Assembly: GCF_048541835.1 (NCBI RefSeq)
Contig: NZ_JBLEOY010000002.1
Coordinates: forward strand, 62,001 to 126,000
Length of the DNA stretch: 64,000 nucleotides
Source of the DNA: QIJE01 sp048541835
GTDB taxonomy: Bacteria > SZUA-79 > Acidulodesulfobacterales > Acidulodesulfobacteraceae
Direction: 5' to 3'
The notes below the pieces were generated by a model. That model saw only the letters and a list, made by a program, of their open reading frames with translations, made no database searches and was not told the DNA's origin. Numbering within the stretch: the first letter of the stretch is position 1; every line of letters starts with the position of its first letter. Positions 9,778-18,298 of this stretch are shown piece by piece. Both the position numbers and the translations under genes were made by a program.

Positions 9778-10578
9778 AATCTATATACATAGATATGAAT
9801 GTGTTTTCTGAATATATTCAGAATGATAGAGTATTACATGATTTTACAGTGAAGCTAATAGATGATTTAAAAACTAGTAATCGATTGTTGTATAGTCCTG
9901 CTCATATGGAAGAAGTTGCTCTGATTTTAAGTCAAAATTAAGATATAAAAGATTCTAAAAAATATATTGAAAATATTATTTGTAATATCTCAACTGTGAC
10001 TAATAATTGTGAGTGCTTACCAACGGAAAAAGAGATAGTGATTGAGTCAGAACATCCAGAAATTTGCTACAAAAGGGTAATAGATGCTTATGAATTAACT
10101 ACAATAGCTGAACTAAATGAAAGTATTGGAGTAAAAAACAAACATCAAAATATAGACAGTATATTGAAAAAACACAATGCAAACAGAAGCTTAATAGGGG
10201 AGTATTGACCCAGAAAATTTATTTGCTCATGAAGCTATACAAAATATATTAGATGATTTTATACAAGAAAATAATATAGAAATAAAAAAATGGAATGAAA
10301 TTAAAAACTCTCATAAAAATATAGAAGAAAATATAAGTGCAATGTTTGATTTCATAGAGAGTATAGGTTATAAAACTGATGGAATTAAAAAATATAGGTC
10401 TATGATGCATGATGTTACTCATGCTATTTATGGGACTAAGTCTGATATTTTTATTACAAACGACAAGAAGTTTAAATTACGGCTAGAAGCAATCTATATT
10501 TATATAGAAGTTCCTACGAAAGTTTTTTTGCTAAGAGATTTATTTGACAATGAAAAACAAAAAATAGCAGTAGGATGA
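9774..10578 (+). pseudogene. PIN-like domain protein, nonsense and frameshift
   Basis: The frame starts MKSIYIDMNVFSEY, the usual first strand of a PIN-like nuclease fold (acidic residue plus N/T-V-F). It meets a TAA near 9939, continues in the same frame, then shifts near 10200 to SIDPENLFAHEAIQNIL and ends with HDVTHAIYGTKSDIFITNDKKF, the acidic and TNDKxF motifs of the PIN C-terminal half. It overlaps the preceding gene by 4 nt and lies directly upstream of darT. An intact form would be about 267 residues. It is a candidate toxin or RNase, dead as written. Confidence 0.6.
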
Positions 10579-10582
10579 TAAT

Positions 10583-11179
10583 TTGACGCCAAATAATCCT
10601 AAAATATATCATATACTCCATGTAGATAAACTATCATCAGTTGTCAATTCTGGTGGATTGTTGAGTGATGCTAAGGTTATTACTCAAGGATTAGGTGGAA
10701 CAGTTATAGGGATGAATAGTATAAAAAAAAGACGTTTAGAAGAGTTGACTTTTACCACATATCCTAACTTGTATGTTGGGGAGTGTGTTCCTTTTTACTT
10801 TTGTCCTATATCTGTTATGCTTTACATGATGCACAAAGGAAATAGTCTTGATTTAGATTATCATGATGGGCAAGATGATATAATTCATTTAGAATATAGC
10901 CTTGATGATGTTGTTAAATGGGCAGATGCAAATAATTTTAGATGGGTATTTACATCTTCAAATGCTGGTTCACGATATTTTGAAGATTCTAATGATTTGA
11001 ATAATCTTAAAAATATGAACTGAGAAGCAATAAATACAATTTATTGGATGAATTGTAGAGAAGCAAAACAAGCTGAGTTCTTATGTGAATCATTAAAGAC
11101 TATGCAAAAAGTTCAAAGTATATTGATAAACAGTCTCCATAAGCCAACTGTAGAGATTAAAAATGAGTGGTATTATTAG
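10583..11179 (+). pseudogene. darT: DarT-family DNA ADP-ribosyltransferase toxin, TGA in place of Trp
   Basis: DarT transfers ADP-ribose from NAD onto single-stranded DNA bases. HILHVDKLSSVVNSGG near the start, KKRRLEEL and VGECVPFYFCPISVMLYMM are family features. A TGA at codon 147 (11021-11023) replaces the conserved Trp of LNNLKNMNWEAI. Beyond it the same frame holds REAKQAEFLCESL, where the catalytic Glu is expected, and ends at TAG 11177-11179. Read through, it would be 198 residues, the normal family size; as written it lacks the catalytic Glu. The TTG start at 10583 is the only reasonable one. The next gene is the matching antitoxin. Confidence 0.8.
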
Positions 11180-11193
11180 ATATGGAGGGGATC

Positions 11194-12230
11194 GTGATAG
11201 AGTATAAAAATGGAGATATCTTTGCTGAAGATGTTGATGCTATTGTTAATACGGTAAATTGTGTGGAAGTTATGGGGAGAGGTTTGGCACTTCAATATAA
11301 AAATAAATTTCCACAAAATTTCAAAGAGTATGCAAAGGCTTGTAGAAAAGGCGAGGTAGCTCCTGGTAAAATGTTTATTTTTCAGACAGGGCAATTAACA
11401 AATCCAAAATATATCATTAATTTTCCAACAAAAAGACACTGGAAAGGTAAAAGTAAAATCGAAGATATAGAAAAAGGGCTAGATGACTTGATACGGACAA
11501 TAGAAAAGTACAGTATCAACTCTATCGCAATTCCACCGCTTGGTAGCGGACTTGGTGGTCTGGAATGGCAAAAAGTTAAAAATATAATTACACATAAGTT
11601 ATCAGGTACTAAATGCAAAATAGTATAGTTTGAGCCATTGGAACAGAAGATAGAAAAAAATATAAGTAAAGATATGCCAAAGATGACAGCGGGGCGTGCG
11701 GCTCTTGTAGAGCTTATAGATAGGTATTTAAAAGGGATGATGACCCTATGGTAAGTTTATTGGAGGTGCATAAGTTGATGTACTTTATGCAAGAGAGTGG
11801 TGAAAGATTAAGACTGAAGTACAGCAAAGCTCCCTATGGTCCATACGCAGACAATCTAAGACATGTTCTCAATGCTATAGAAGGTCATCTTATTAGCGGA
11901 TATGAAGATGGTGGTGATGCACCAGATAAACAAATAGAACTACTACCTGGTGCGATTGAAGACGCAAAAGAGTTTTTGCAGCAACAGCATACAACTCAAG
12001 AACATTTTAAAAAGGTGATCAGTTTAGTAGATGGGTTTGAGACACCATTTGGACTTGAATTACTAGTAACGGTGCATTGGGTCAGTAAATATGAACATGC
12101 AAATAATATTGAGAGTGCTGTAGAAAAAATACATAATTGGAACCATAGAAAAAAACAGTTTTCAAAACGACAAATAGCTGTAGCTTATAATCATCTTGTT
12201 GAAGGTGAATGGATAGAAGGAAATGAATAG
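11194..12230 (+). pseudogene. darG: DarG-family macrodomain antitoxin, stop and frameshift
   Basis: DarG removes the ADP-ribose that DarT adds and also binds the toxin. The macrodomain is nearly complete: IEYKNGDIFAEDVDAIVNTVNC, GRGLALQYKNKFP, NFPTKRHWKGKS and IAIPPLGSGLGGLEW. A TAG at codon 145 (11626-11628) interrupts the frame, which continues FEPLEQKI and then shifts near 11735 into VSLLEVHKLMYFMQESG, the C-terminal toxin-binding domain, ending at 12230. I chose GTG 11194 because MIEYKNGD is the usual family start; ATG 11182 is an alternative. With the toxin already dead, loss of the antitoxin would be tolerated. Confidence 0.8.
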
Positions 12231-12231
12231 T

Positions 12232-13416
12232 ATGAAACAAACATGTATATTAGTATTGGGTATGCATAGAAGCGGGACGTCTGCATTGGCAGGTACGCTT
12301 AATTTGCTGGATGTGTATCTTGGCAGTGAACTCATGGAAGCTGATCCTGCTAATGAAAAAGGTTATTTTGAAAATAATATTTTATTCAAGATAAATGAGC
12401 AACTACTATCTCAAATAGGAAGCTCATGGGATGATACATTTTACAATGAATCAAAAGTAAGAAATATAAAAGAAACTGATGAGCTAAAAGAAACCATACA
12501 AAAAGAGTTTGAGTTTGCTAATGTATTTGCCATAAAAGATCCACGGCTTATATTTCTTTTTCCTGTTTACAAAAAAGTTCTTGAAGAATTAAATATAGAA
12601 GTCAAAATTATTTTGCCATATAGAAATCCTGTAGAGGTTGCAAATTCACTTAACAAAAGAGATGGGATGCCACTAGAAAAAGGGATGCTTCTGTGGGCAT
12701 ATCACTTTTTGCTGGCAGAAAAATATAGCAGAGAACACCAAAGAGTTTTTGTGGGTTTTGATGAGTTACTTGACAATACAGACAATGTGATAAACAATAT
12801 ATCTAATACATTAGATTTAAAACTTATGACAAAATATAAAAAACAAAAAAAGCAGATAGCTGAATTTTTAGAACTAAGCCTAAAGCATCATAGTATATCT
12901 GTAGATAATTTATCTCACAAAACACCAAGTATAGTAAGAAATGTTTTAGCACTCAAAGATAAGTTTAATACTGAAAACTTAAGTGTACAGTTTGATATTT
13001 CAAGAGAAGATTTGTTTAGTTATCAAAAACTATTTTACAATCGTGAGATTGTAAGCTCTTTGGACGAAGGAGAAAGAGCAAAAGAGAACCTCACGCAAAA
13101 AGAGCAAGCCTTACATGTAAAGAGTGAAGAGCTAAGTAAGACAAAAGAGAACCTCACGCAAAAAGAGCAAGCCTTACATGTAAAGAGTGAAGAGCTAAGT
13201 AAGACAAAAGAGAACCTCACGCAAAAAGAGCAAGCCTTACATGTAAAGAGTGAAGAGCTAAGTAAGACAAAAGAGAACCTCACGCAAAAAGAGCAACTGA
13301 TAAATAAACAACAAGAAGAGATAGAAGCTTTAAAAGATGAGTTGGTGCTCTTTTACGAAGACAGCCAGTGCATGCTTTCAAAAGCGGTTAAAAAGATAAA
13401 AGGATTGGTAAAATGA
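12232..13416 (+). CDS. sulfotransferase family protein with repetitive coiled-coil tail
   Basis: The N-terminal 5'-phosphosulfate loop LGMHRSGTSALAG (residues 9-21) and the segment LPYRNPVEVANSL identify a sulfotransferase of the type found in capsule and O-antigen clusters. After residue about 280 come three exact 21-residue repeats (KENLTQKEQALHVKSEELSKT) and part of a fourth, predicted to form a coiled coil, ending in a basic tail. ATG 12232 gives a better distance to GAAGG than ATG 12223. The stop overlaps the next gene by 4 nt. The frame is intact. The repeat may set the length of a tether or drive oligomerisation; this is inference. Confidence 0.85.
   Translation: MKQTCILVLGMHRSGTSALAGTLNLLDVYLGSELMEADPANEKGYFENNILFKINEQLLSQIGSSWDDTFYNESKVRNIKETDELKETIQKEFEFANVFAIKDPRLIFLFPVYKKVLEELNIEVKIILPYRNPVEVANSLNKRDGMPLEKGMLLWAYHFLLAEKYSREHQRVFVGFDELLDNTDNVINNISNTLDLKLMTKYKKQKKQIAEFLELSLKHHSISVDNLSHKTPSIVRNVLALKDKFNTENLSVQFDISREDLFSYQKLFYNREIVSSLDEGERAKENLTQKEQALHVKSEELSKTKENLTQKEQALHVKSEELSKTKENLTQKEQALHVKSEELSKTKENLTQKEQLINKQQEEIEALKDELVLFYEDSQCMLSKAVKKIKGLVK
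13081..13296 (+). repeat. 63-bp perfect in-frame tandem repeat (3.4 copies)
   Basis: Units run 13081-13143, 13144-13206 and 13207-13269, with a partial unit from 13270 to about 13296. The three full units are identical at the DNA level, which points to recent expansion by slippage or unequal recombination. Each unit adds 21 residues, three heptads, so the coiled-coil register is preserved when the copy number changes. Confidence 0.95.
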
Positions 13417-16067
13417 AAAAATATTTAAGGTACAAAAAATACTATAAGGCTATTAAAGAGAGTGGTTTATTTGATGTTAAGTATTATTTGTTTACTTATC
13501 CTGATGTGAGAAAGATGGGCGTAGACCCTATAAAACATTATTTGAAATTTGGTGCAGATGAAGGACGAAACCCTAGTGATGAGTTTGATACTAATTTTTA
13601 TTTAAATACCTATAGTGATGTAAGAGAATCGGGAGTGAATCCATTGGCACATTATATTTTATATGGAAAAGATGAAGGGAGAAATACGATAAAAAAACTA
13701 GTGCAGGAAATTCATAAGAATGGTGTTAAAAAAACTAATCAAAAAATTGCTAAAAAAGTACAAAAAAAGATCATGAATGAGGAATTACAACAACAGGAGG
13801 AATTACAACAACTGAAAGAATTACTGAAACTGAAAGAATCACTGAAACTGAAATTAGTTCCCAAAAAGATAAGAAATAGTCTGATTAGGAAAACTGTTCT
13901 GCCGGAAATTGTAGACATACAAAATACCGTTTTAAAAGACGGCTCGTTATTTTCTGCAAATGAGGATACAAATATTACTATAAAATTACCATCTCCATCA
14001 AAATATTTTAAAATAGTCTCCAGTATAGTATCTGATAATCAAGGCGCCACCCAAATCTATTACAGTGAAAATAAAAATTTTAGCGAAGAAAGATCTGTCA
14101 AATTTAAATCAAATGAGCCTCATATTGGTTATATAACATTTGAAAGCCCTATAGCCTATCTAAGAATTGATGCTATAAATCGAGATGGAAAATTCGACAT
14201 ACTTTGTTTTGATATTATAAAAGTGTCTTCAGTGCGATATGAGATTGCAAAAGATATCAGTATCCTAAAAAGGATAAAATCACAAATAGATCAGAACCCT
14301 TATTTGGTGAATAAATTATTTCTAAGTCTTAAGCGGTACGGTTTAAAGCGGACGATCAATAAAGTAAAAACAAAAATTAGGAAAACTAAGATTAGGAAAA
14401 CTAAGATTTATAGCTATATACAGCCGAAATTAACGGGGAAAATAATAAAAGAGATAAAAAGGTTTAGATACAAACCATTGATCTCTATTATTATGCCGGT
14501 ATACAACGTAGATCCAAAATGGCTTGATTTGGCTATAAAATCCATAGGAAATCAATGGTATGATAATTGGGAGTTATGCATAGCAGACGATAAAAGCACA
14601 AATAAAAATACTGTAAACTATTTAAAAAATATCAATAGTCCAAAAATTAAGATTAAATTTTTAGAAAAGAACCTAAATATTTCAGGGGCTTCAAACGAGG
14701 CGTTAAAACTTGCAAATGGTGAATATATGGCATTGGTGGACAATGATGATGAGATAACCCCGAATGCTTTATATGAGGTTGTAAAAGCTATCAACAACAC
14801 TGGCGCTGATTTTATCTATAGCGATGAAGATAAGATAACAATAGATGGATCTTTTTGCGATCCGCACTTCAAACCCGATTTTTCCCCAGATTGGCTTCTA
14901 TCTTGCAATTATATAACACATTTTAGCTGCTTCAGTAAAATATTGATAGATAAGAGTGGGTATTTCAATTCAAACTATGATGGAGCTCAAGATTATGAAC
15001 TTTTTTTAAGGCTCACCGAGCAAACTAATAAAATATATCATATAACTAAAGTTCTTTATCATTGGAGAAGGATTGAGACATCGGAGGCAAGTGGCAATAG
15101 TGAAGTAAAACCAGAATCCGTCAATAATGGCAAAAAAGCGCTGGAAAGTGCCATGTTGCGCAGAAATATCAAAGCAACCGTAAAAAATGCCAATGCAAGG
15201 CATTTTTTTAAGATTGAATATGATATCGTTGATAATCCGTTAGTCAGTATCATTATCGCATTTAAGGATAAACCTGAGTTAATAAAAATGTGCATAGAGT
15301 CTATTTTAAATAAATCTACATATGCAAACTATGAAATACTTGCAATTAGTAACGATAGCAGGCAAAAAGAAACTTTTGACGAAATGGATAGATTAAAGGT
15401 TCTTGATGATAGAATAAATATTTATGAGTATAATAAACCATTTAACTATTCTGAAATCAATAATTTCGCGGTTCGTAGTCATGCGTGCGGGGGGCATATC
15501 GTATTGTTAAATAATGATGTAGAAATCATTTCATCAAAGTGGATCGAAGAAATGTTAATGCATTCACAAAGAAAAGAAATAGGTTGCGTCGGCGGGAAAT
15601 TATATTATCCGAATGATACGATTCAACATGCCGGTGTCGTTATAGGGATCGGCGGCGTCGCCGATCATTCGCATAAGTTTTATGATAAGAATGATTTTGG
15701 TTACATTAACAGGTTAAATACCATACAGAATGTCTCGGCGGTAACCGGTGCATGTTTAATGGTCAAAACAAGCATATATAAAGAGCTAGGCGGGTTGAAC
15801 GAAACAGATTTTAAGGTAGCTTTCAATGATATTGATTTTTGTTTAAGAGTGCTAAAATTGGGTTATCTAAATATTTATACCCCATATGCGGAGGCTTATC
15901 ATTATGAATCAACATCCAGAGGGTATGAGGACACGCCGGATAAAATCGCAAGATTTCAACAAGAGATGGAGTCATTCCAAAAATTACATAAAGATATTTT
16001 AATGAATGGCGACCCATATTATAATCCGAATTTAACATTGGATAGAGGGGATTTTAGTCTGAGATAA
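13413..16067 (+). CDS. two-domain family 2 glycosyltransferase with N-terminal YPDV repeats
   Basis: The 884-residue protein begins with two copies of the motif Y-L-x-x-Y-x-D-V-R...G-x-x-P-x-x-H-Y...G-x-x-E-G-R (about residues 20-52 and 55-88), common ahead of glycosyltransferases in surface-polysaccharide clusters. A charged linker and a beta-rich segment follow. GT2 domain A starts near 355 (LISIIMPVYN, ADDKST, VDNDDEITP, SDEDKI) and GT2 domain B near 607 (VSIIIAFKDKPELI, LLNNDVEI, FNDIDFCLRVLKLGY). It probably adds two sugars to a cell-surface glycan. By eye, codon use after about 13900 is less A+T-biased than before it, so the gene itself may be a fusion of an imported 5' part with a resident 3' part. 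Confidence 0.88.
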   Translation: MKKYLRYKKYYKAIKESGLFDVKYYLFTYPDVRKMGVDPIKHYLKFGADEGRNPSDEFDTNFYLNTYSDVRESGVNPLAHYILYGKDEGRNTIKKLVQEIHKNGVKKTNQKIAKKVQKKIMNEELQQQEELQQLKELLKLKESLKLKLVPKKIRNSLIRKTVLPEIVDIQNTVLKDGSLFSANEDTNITIKLPSPSKYFKIVSSIVSDNQGATQIYYSENKNFSEERSVKFKSNEPHIGYITFESPIAYLRIDAINRDGKFDILCFDIIKVSSVRYEIAKDISILKRIKSQIDQNPYLVNKLFLSLKRYGLKRTINKVKTKIRKTKIRKTKIYSYIQPKLTGKIIKEIKRFRYKPLISIIMPVYNVDPKWLDLAIKSIGNQWYDNWELCIADDKSTNKNTVNYLKNINSPKIKIKFLEKNLNISGASNEALKLANGEYMALVDNDDEITPNALYEVVKAINNTGADFIYSDEDKITIDGSFCDPHFKPDFSPDWLLSCNYITHFSCFSKILIDKSGYFNSNYDGAQDYELFLRLTEQTNKIYHITKVLYHWRRIETSEASGNSEVKPESVNNGKKALESAMLRRNIKATVKNANARHFFKIEYDIVDNPLVSIIIAFKDKPELIKMCIESILNKSTYANYEILAISNDSRQKETFDEMDRLKVLDDRINIYEYNKPFNYSEINNFAVRSHACGGHIVLLNNDVEIISSKWIEEMLMHSQRKEIGCVGGKLYYPNDTIQHAGVVIGIGGVADHSHKFYDKNDFGYINRLNTIQNVSAVTGACLMVKTSIYKELGGLNETDFKVAFNDIDFCLRVLKLGYLNIYTPYAEAYHYESTSRGYEDTPDKIARFQQEMESFQKLHKDILMNGDPYYNPNLTLDRGDFSLR

Positions 16068-16117
16068 AGGATATAATTGCGCTTTTAAGTCCGCGCTGCA
16101 ACCGTATCCTTTTTATG
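16066..16117 (+). terminator. probable rho-independent terminator after the glycosyltransferase
   Basis: The arms AAAGGATA (16066-16073) and TATCCTTT (16105-16112) pair around a loop that can itself pair through GCGC, and a short T run follows. It overlaps the stop codon of the glycosyltransferase and would close the operon. Confidence 0.5.
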
Positions 16118-16172
16118 GTATCATTATGAATAGATTGTAAGATGTTGTATAATATTTAGGGAGAAGAATGCA

Positions 16173-16253
16173 ATGGTATCGTACTTTTTCTGGGGAGGCT
16201 TGATGTGGATATTTCCTATTATTGGGATAATGGTGATATTAATCATTATCTGA
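16173..16253 (+). pseudogene. 5' stub of a small membrane protein cut by the IS256-derived element
   Basis: The frame encodes 26 residues, MVSYFFWGGLMWIFPIIGIM followed by VILIII, then a stop created at the first bases of the inserted element. The Gly/Trp-rich start and single helix resemble short SHOCT-type membrane proteins, in which a C-terminal cytoplasmic motif would follow. A GGGAGAAG site precedes it. The rest of the gene is not visible on the other side of the element, so a rearrangement as well as an insertion took place. Confidence 0.45.
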
Positions 16254-16762
16254 GACCGCTTCCTATTTTGTGTAAGTCATTTTTACTAATGTAATCATAC
16301 ATCATTTTACCTTATATATACATTAAGTCTATCTTTAAAAATAATGGAAAACTGAGATATAATCTCAGCCCAGTTTGAGGTAGATTTTTCCCATTTCTTT
16401 GCAATATCTCTATAAGTTAGGAATACAAGTTTAAATAGTGATTCATCATTTAAAAATCCTCCTTTGGTTTTAGTTATTTTTCTGATCTGTCTATTGAATC
16501 CTTCAACTGTGTTGGTGGTTTTGAATATGATCTTCGAGTTCTGCTTTAAGCATATTTTCAATCATATTTTTCATAAAATGCTTGGTTAGGTTTGACAGAC
16601 CATCCTGTGTCCTGCAGTTTTTGCTTAATGCTTTGAAGTATATATTATCTATTGTCAAATCCTTGCTTAAATCTTTTGTGTTCATGTCAAATCTCCTTTC
16701 TGTTTCTTCATTCTGTATGTTATCGGATTTTAACATTTACACAAAATTTGGGGCGGCATCCC
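16253..16762 (-). mobile_element. 510-bp internally deleted IS256-family element, copy B (inverted relative to copy A)
   Basis: This element is the same length as the one at 998-1507, lies in opposite orientation and has the same internal deletion joint. The N-terminal 77-residue frame is identical to copy A; the C-terminal part differs at several positions and lacks copy A's internal stop. Termini contain AGACCGCTTCCTATTTTGTG at 16253-16272 and, on the other side, the complement of GGGATGCCGCCCC. No matching target duplication is seen. Together with copy A it brackets 14.7 kb of glycan and toxin genes. Confidence 0.85.
16307..16685 (-). pseudogene. IS256-family transposase, internally deleted
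   Basis: Start codon ATG at 16685 follows the same AGGAG site as in copy A. The frame covers the transposase N-terminus, then jumps to TTNTVEGFNRQIRKITKTKG, DIAKKWEKSTSNWAEII and FKDRLNVYIR. Catalytic residues are deleted. It retains Trp where copy A has a stop, so copy B is the better preserved of the two. Confidence 0.8.
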
Positions 16763-17068
16763 GTTTCGCATTTGTAGACTCATTATCTTTATAGAACTTG
16801 TGATATAAAGAAATCCGGTGATTGTAGCAAGATATTTTGTTGTCGCTTATACCTTGCTCTAATGATAAAAAATGGTTAAAATCCAAAATAACCCCCGATA
16901 TATAATTGTACGTTCACCATATAGCAATAATGTATGAGATAAAATAACTTTGTCAAGCGATTTTCGGCAATATTTTATTTGACAATAAGGGGATTCTGTT
17001 TTAAATTAGCGTATGATTAGGAACAGCAGTAGTAAGATAATAAATAATGTTAGCTTCCGGGAGAAATT
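16763..17068. other. intergenic stretch with no recognised feature
   Basis: No open frame with supporting features, RNA gene or repeat is apparent. It separates the inverted element from a decayed gene and probably contains that gene's old promoter; a GGGAG site lies just before 17069. Confidence 0.4.
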
Positions 17069-17754
17069 ATGGCTGAAACAATAAATCCTCAAGCATTTCA
17101 GTTCTTTGTTTACATTATTGAATCACCGTCTGCACCTGATATCTGTCACAGTAGATCGGAAGGTGCGCTTGTTGCAAAAGTAGTTGAGTTGGACGGGATC
17201 CCATCAGTTACACGAACCGTCATAAACCTATGAGCCTTCAATGTAGTACTAAAATCGGCCTTCCGGAAGTTATGAAAGCATATCCGAATCATCTGTCCCG
17301 TTCTCCATATTAGTGTGCATGGTGCAACTATCGGCATCCAATTCTCAAGCGGAGAGGTGCTTAGTTGGACTAATTTACGTCCGATGTTGGTACCAATCAA
17401 AATGAGAACCTTGGAGGGTATCTCCTTTTCTGCATGTCTGCTTGTGGAGGGTACAAGCGCCTGTCAAATGGCAATGCAAGCCGGAGATGGCCCGCATCCT
17501 TATTTCTCAATGGTTGGCAATTTCGAAAAACCAACTTGGTCAGACACGGCCATCTCCTACTCAGCCTTCTATTATCTTCTTTCAAAGGGATACAATATCT
17601 TCAGCCTGTAGTTCCAGCAGAGACCCAGCGGGAGTTACAGACAGTAGGAGACAAAGCTCATGTTCATCCGGAGGCAAAAGTATTAAAAGCTAATAAAACA
17701 AATCAGCGGACAGCAAAATGCCCCGCCGCTGATTTGAGACGTTATAGACGATAA
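17069..17754 (+). pseudogene. decayed protein with caspase/CHAT-like His-Gly and Ser-Ala-Cys motifs
   Basis: The first 54 codons (MAETINPQAFQFFVYIIES...) end at a TGA near 17231. In shifting frames the sequence then reads LPEVMKAYPN, HISVHGATIGIQFSSGEVLSW, LFCMSACGGY, and QMAMQAGDGPHPYFSMVGNF. A hydrophobic strand ending in His-Gly, followed about 40 residues later by a strand ending in Ser-Ala-Cys, is the active-site layout of caspase-like (CHAT/C14) cysteine proteases. The match is by motif only. At least three frameshifts or stops are present. Base composition is higher in G+C than the surroundings, suggesting separate origin. Confidence 0.5.
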
Positions 17755-17817
17755 ATGAAAAACTCATGTTTGACGTTAAAGTGTTTTGGTGTTATGGTGA
17801 CTTAAGGAGGATGAAAC

Positions 17818-18051
17818 ATGAAAACTAAAACTAAACGCGCAACAATTTATCTTGATCCTGACATTCACAAAGCTTTACGTATTAAATCGGCAGAGACAGA
17901 CCATTCTATATCGGAAATAGTGAATGATGCAATTAAATATTCCCTGGCAGAAGATTCAATTGATCTTGCAGCATTTGAGAATCGCAAGGATGAACCATTA
18001 ATGGCATTCGAGGATGTCCTGAAAGAGCTGAAAAAGAATGGTAAAATATGA
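17818..18051 (+). CDS. ribbon-helix-helix antitoxin
   Basis: The 77-residue protein has the RHH DNA-binding pattern: RATIYLDPDIHKALRIKSAE followed by SISEIVNDAIKYSL. The acidic C-terminus (EDVLKELKKNGKI) would wrap around the toxin. A strong AAGGAGG site precedes ATG 17818. Its 3' end overlaps the toxin gene by 14 nt, so the two are translationally coupled, and the pair is expected to repress its own promoter upstream of 17818. Both genes look intact. Confidence 0.85.
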   Translation: MKTKTKRATIYLDPDIHKALRIKSAETDHSISEIVNDAIKYSLAEDSIDLAAFENRKDEPLMAFEDVLKELKKNGKI

Positions 18052-18298
18052 GATATCCGTAAAAAAGTCTGCTTTAAAAGAACTTAATGGGATACCCAAA
18101 AAAGAACTACAAAAAATATTAAAAAAGATAAGGGCTTTGTCTTTAAATCCGAGGCCACAGGGATTACAAAAGTTATCATATAGAGAACAGTACAGATTTC
18201 GACAAGGGGATTACAGAATAATTTATTCCATTCAGGACGACGATTTAACGGTTCATATAATTAAAGTGGGACATAGAAAAGAAATTTATCGTTTATAA
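18038..18298 (+). CDS. RelE/ParE-family toxin
   Basis: The 86-residue protein follows the RelE fold order: VKYEISVKKSALKELNGIPK, helices with KILKKIRALSLNPRP, then the strand region YRFRQGDYRIIYSIQDD and the C-terminal VGHRKEIYRL with basic and Tyr residues usual for ribosome-dependent mRNA cleavage. GDYRIIY and HRKEIYR are the most diagnostic motifs. It starts inside the antitoxin gene. I expect an mRNA interferase rather than a gyrase inhibitor, but sequence alone does not settle this. Confidence 0.85.
   Translation: MVKYEISVKKSALKELNGIPKKELQKILKKIRALSLNPRPQGLQKLSYREQYRFRQGDYRIIYSIQDDDLTVHIIKVGHRKEIYRL

Noticed and set aside
13035..13283. Minus-strand frame opposite the 63-bp repeats
   Set aside because: It is a shadow of the repeat on the coding strand, with a repetitive Phe/Leu/Ser product and no start signal.
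13081..13296. Regular 63-bp repeats as a possible CRISPR array
   Set aside because: The units are tandem without spacers, are in frame within a coding sequence, and encode a heptad coiled coil.
17770..17798. TTGACG-17-TATGGT as the promoter of the RHH/RelE pair
   Set aside because: The spacing is good, but the predicted transcript start would fall inside the ribosome-binding site at 17803-17810, leaving almost no leader. It remains possible but is not supported enough to list.
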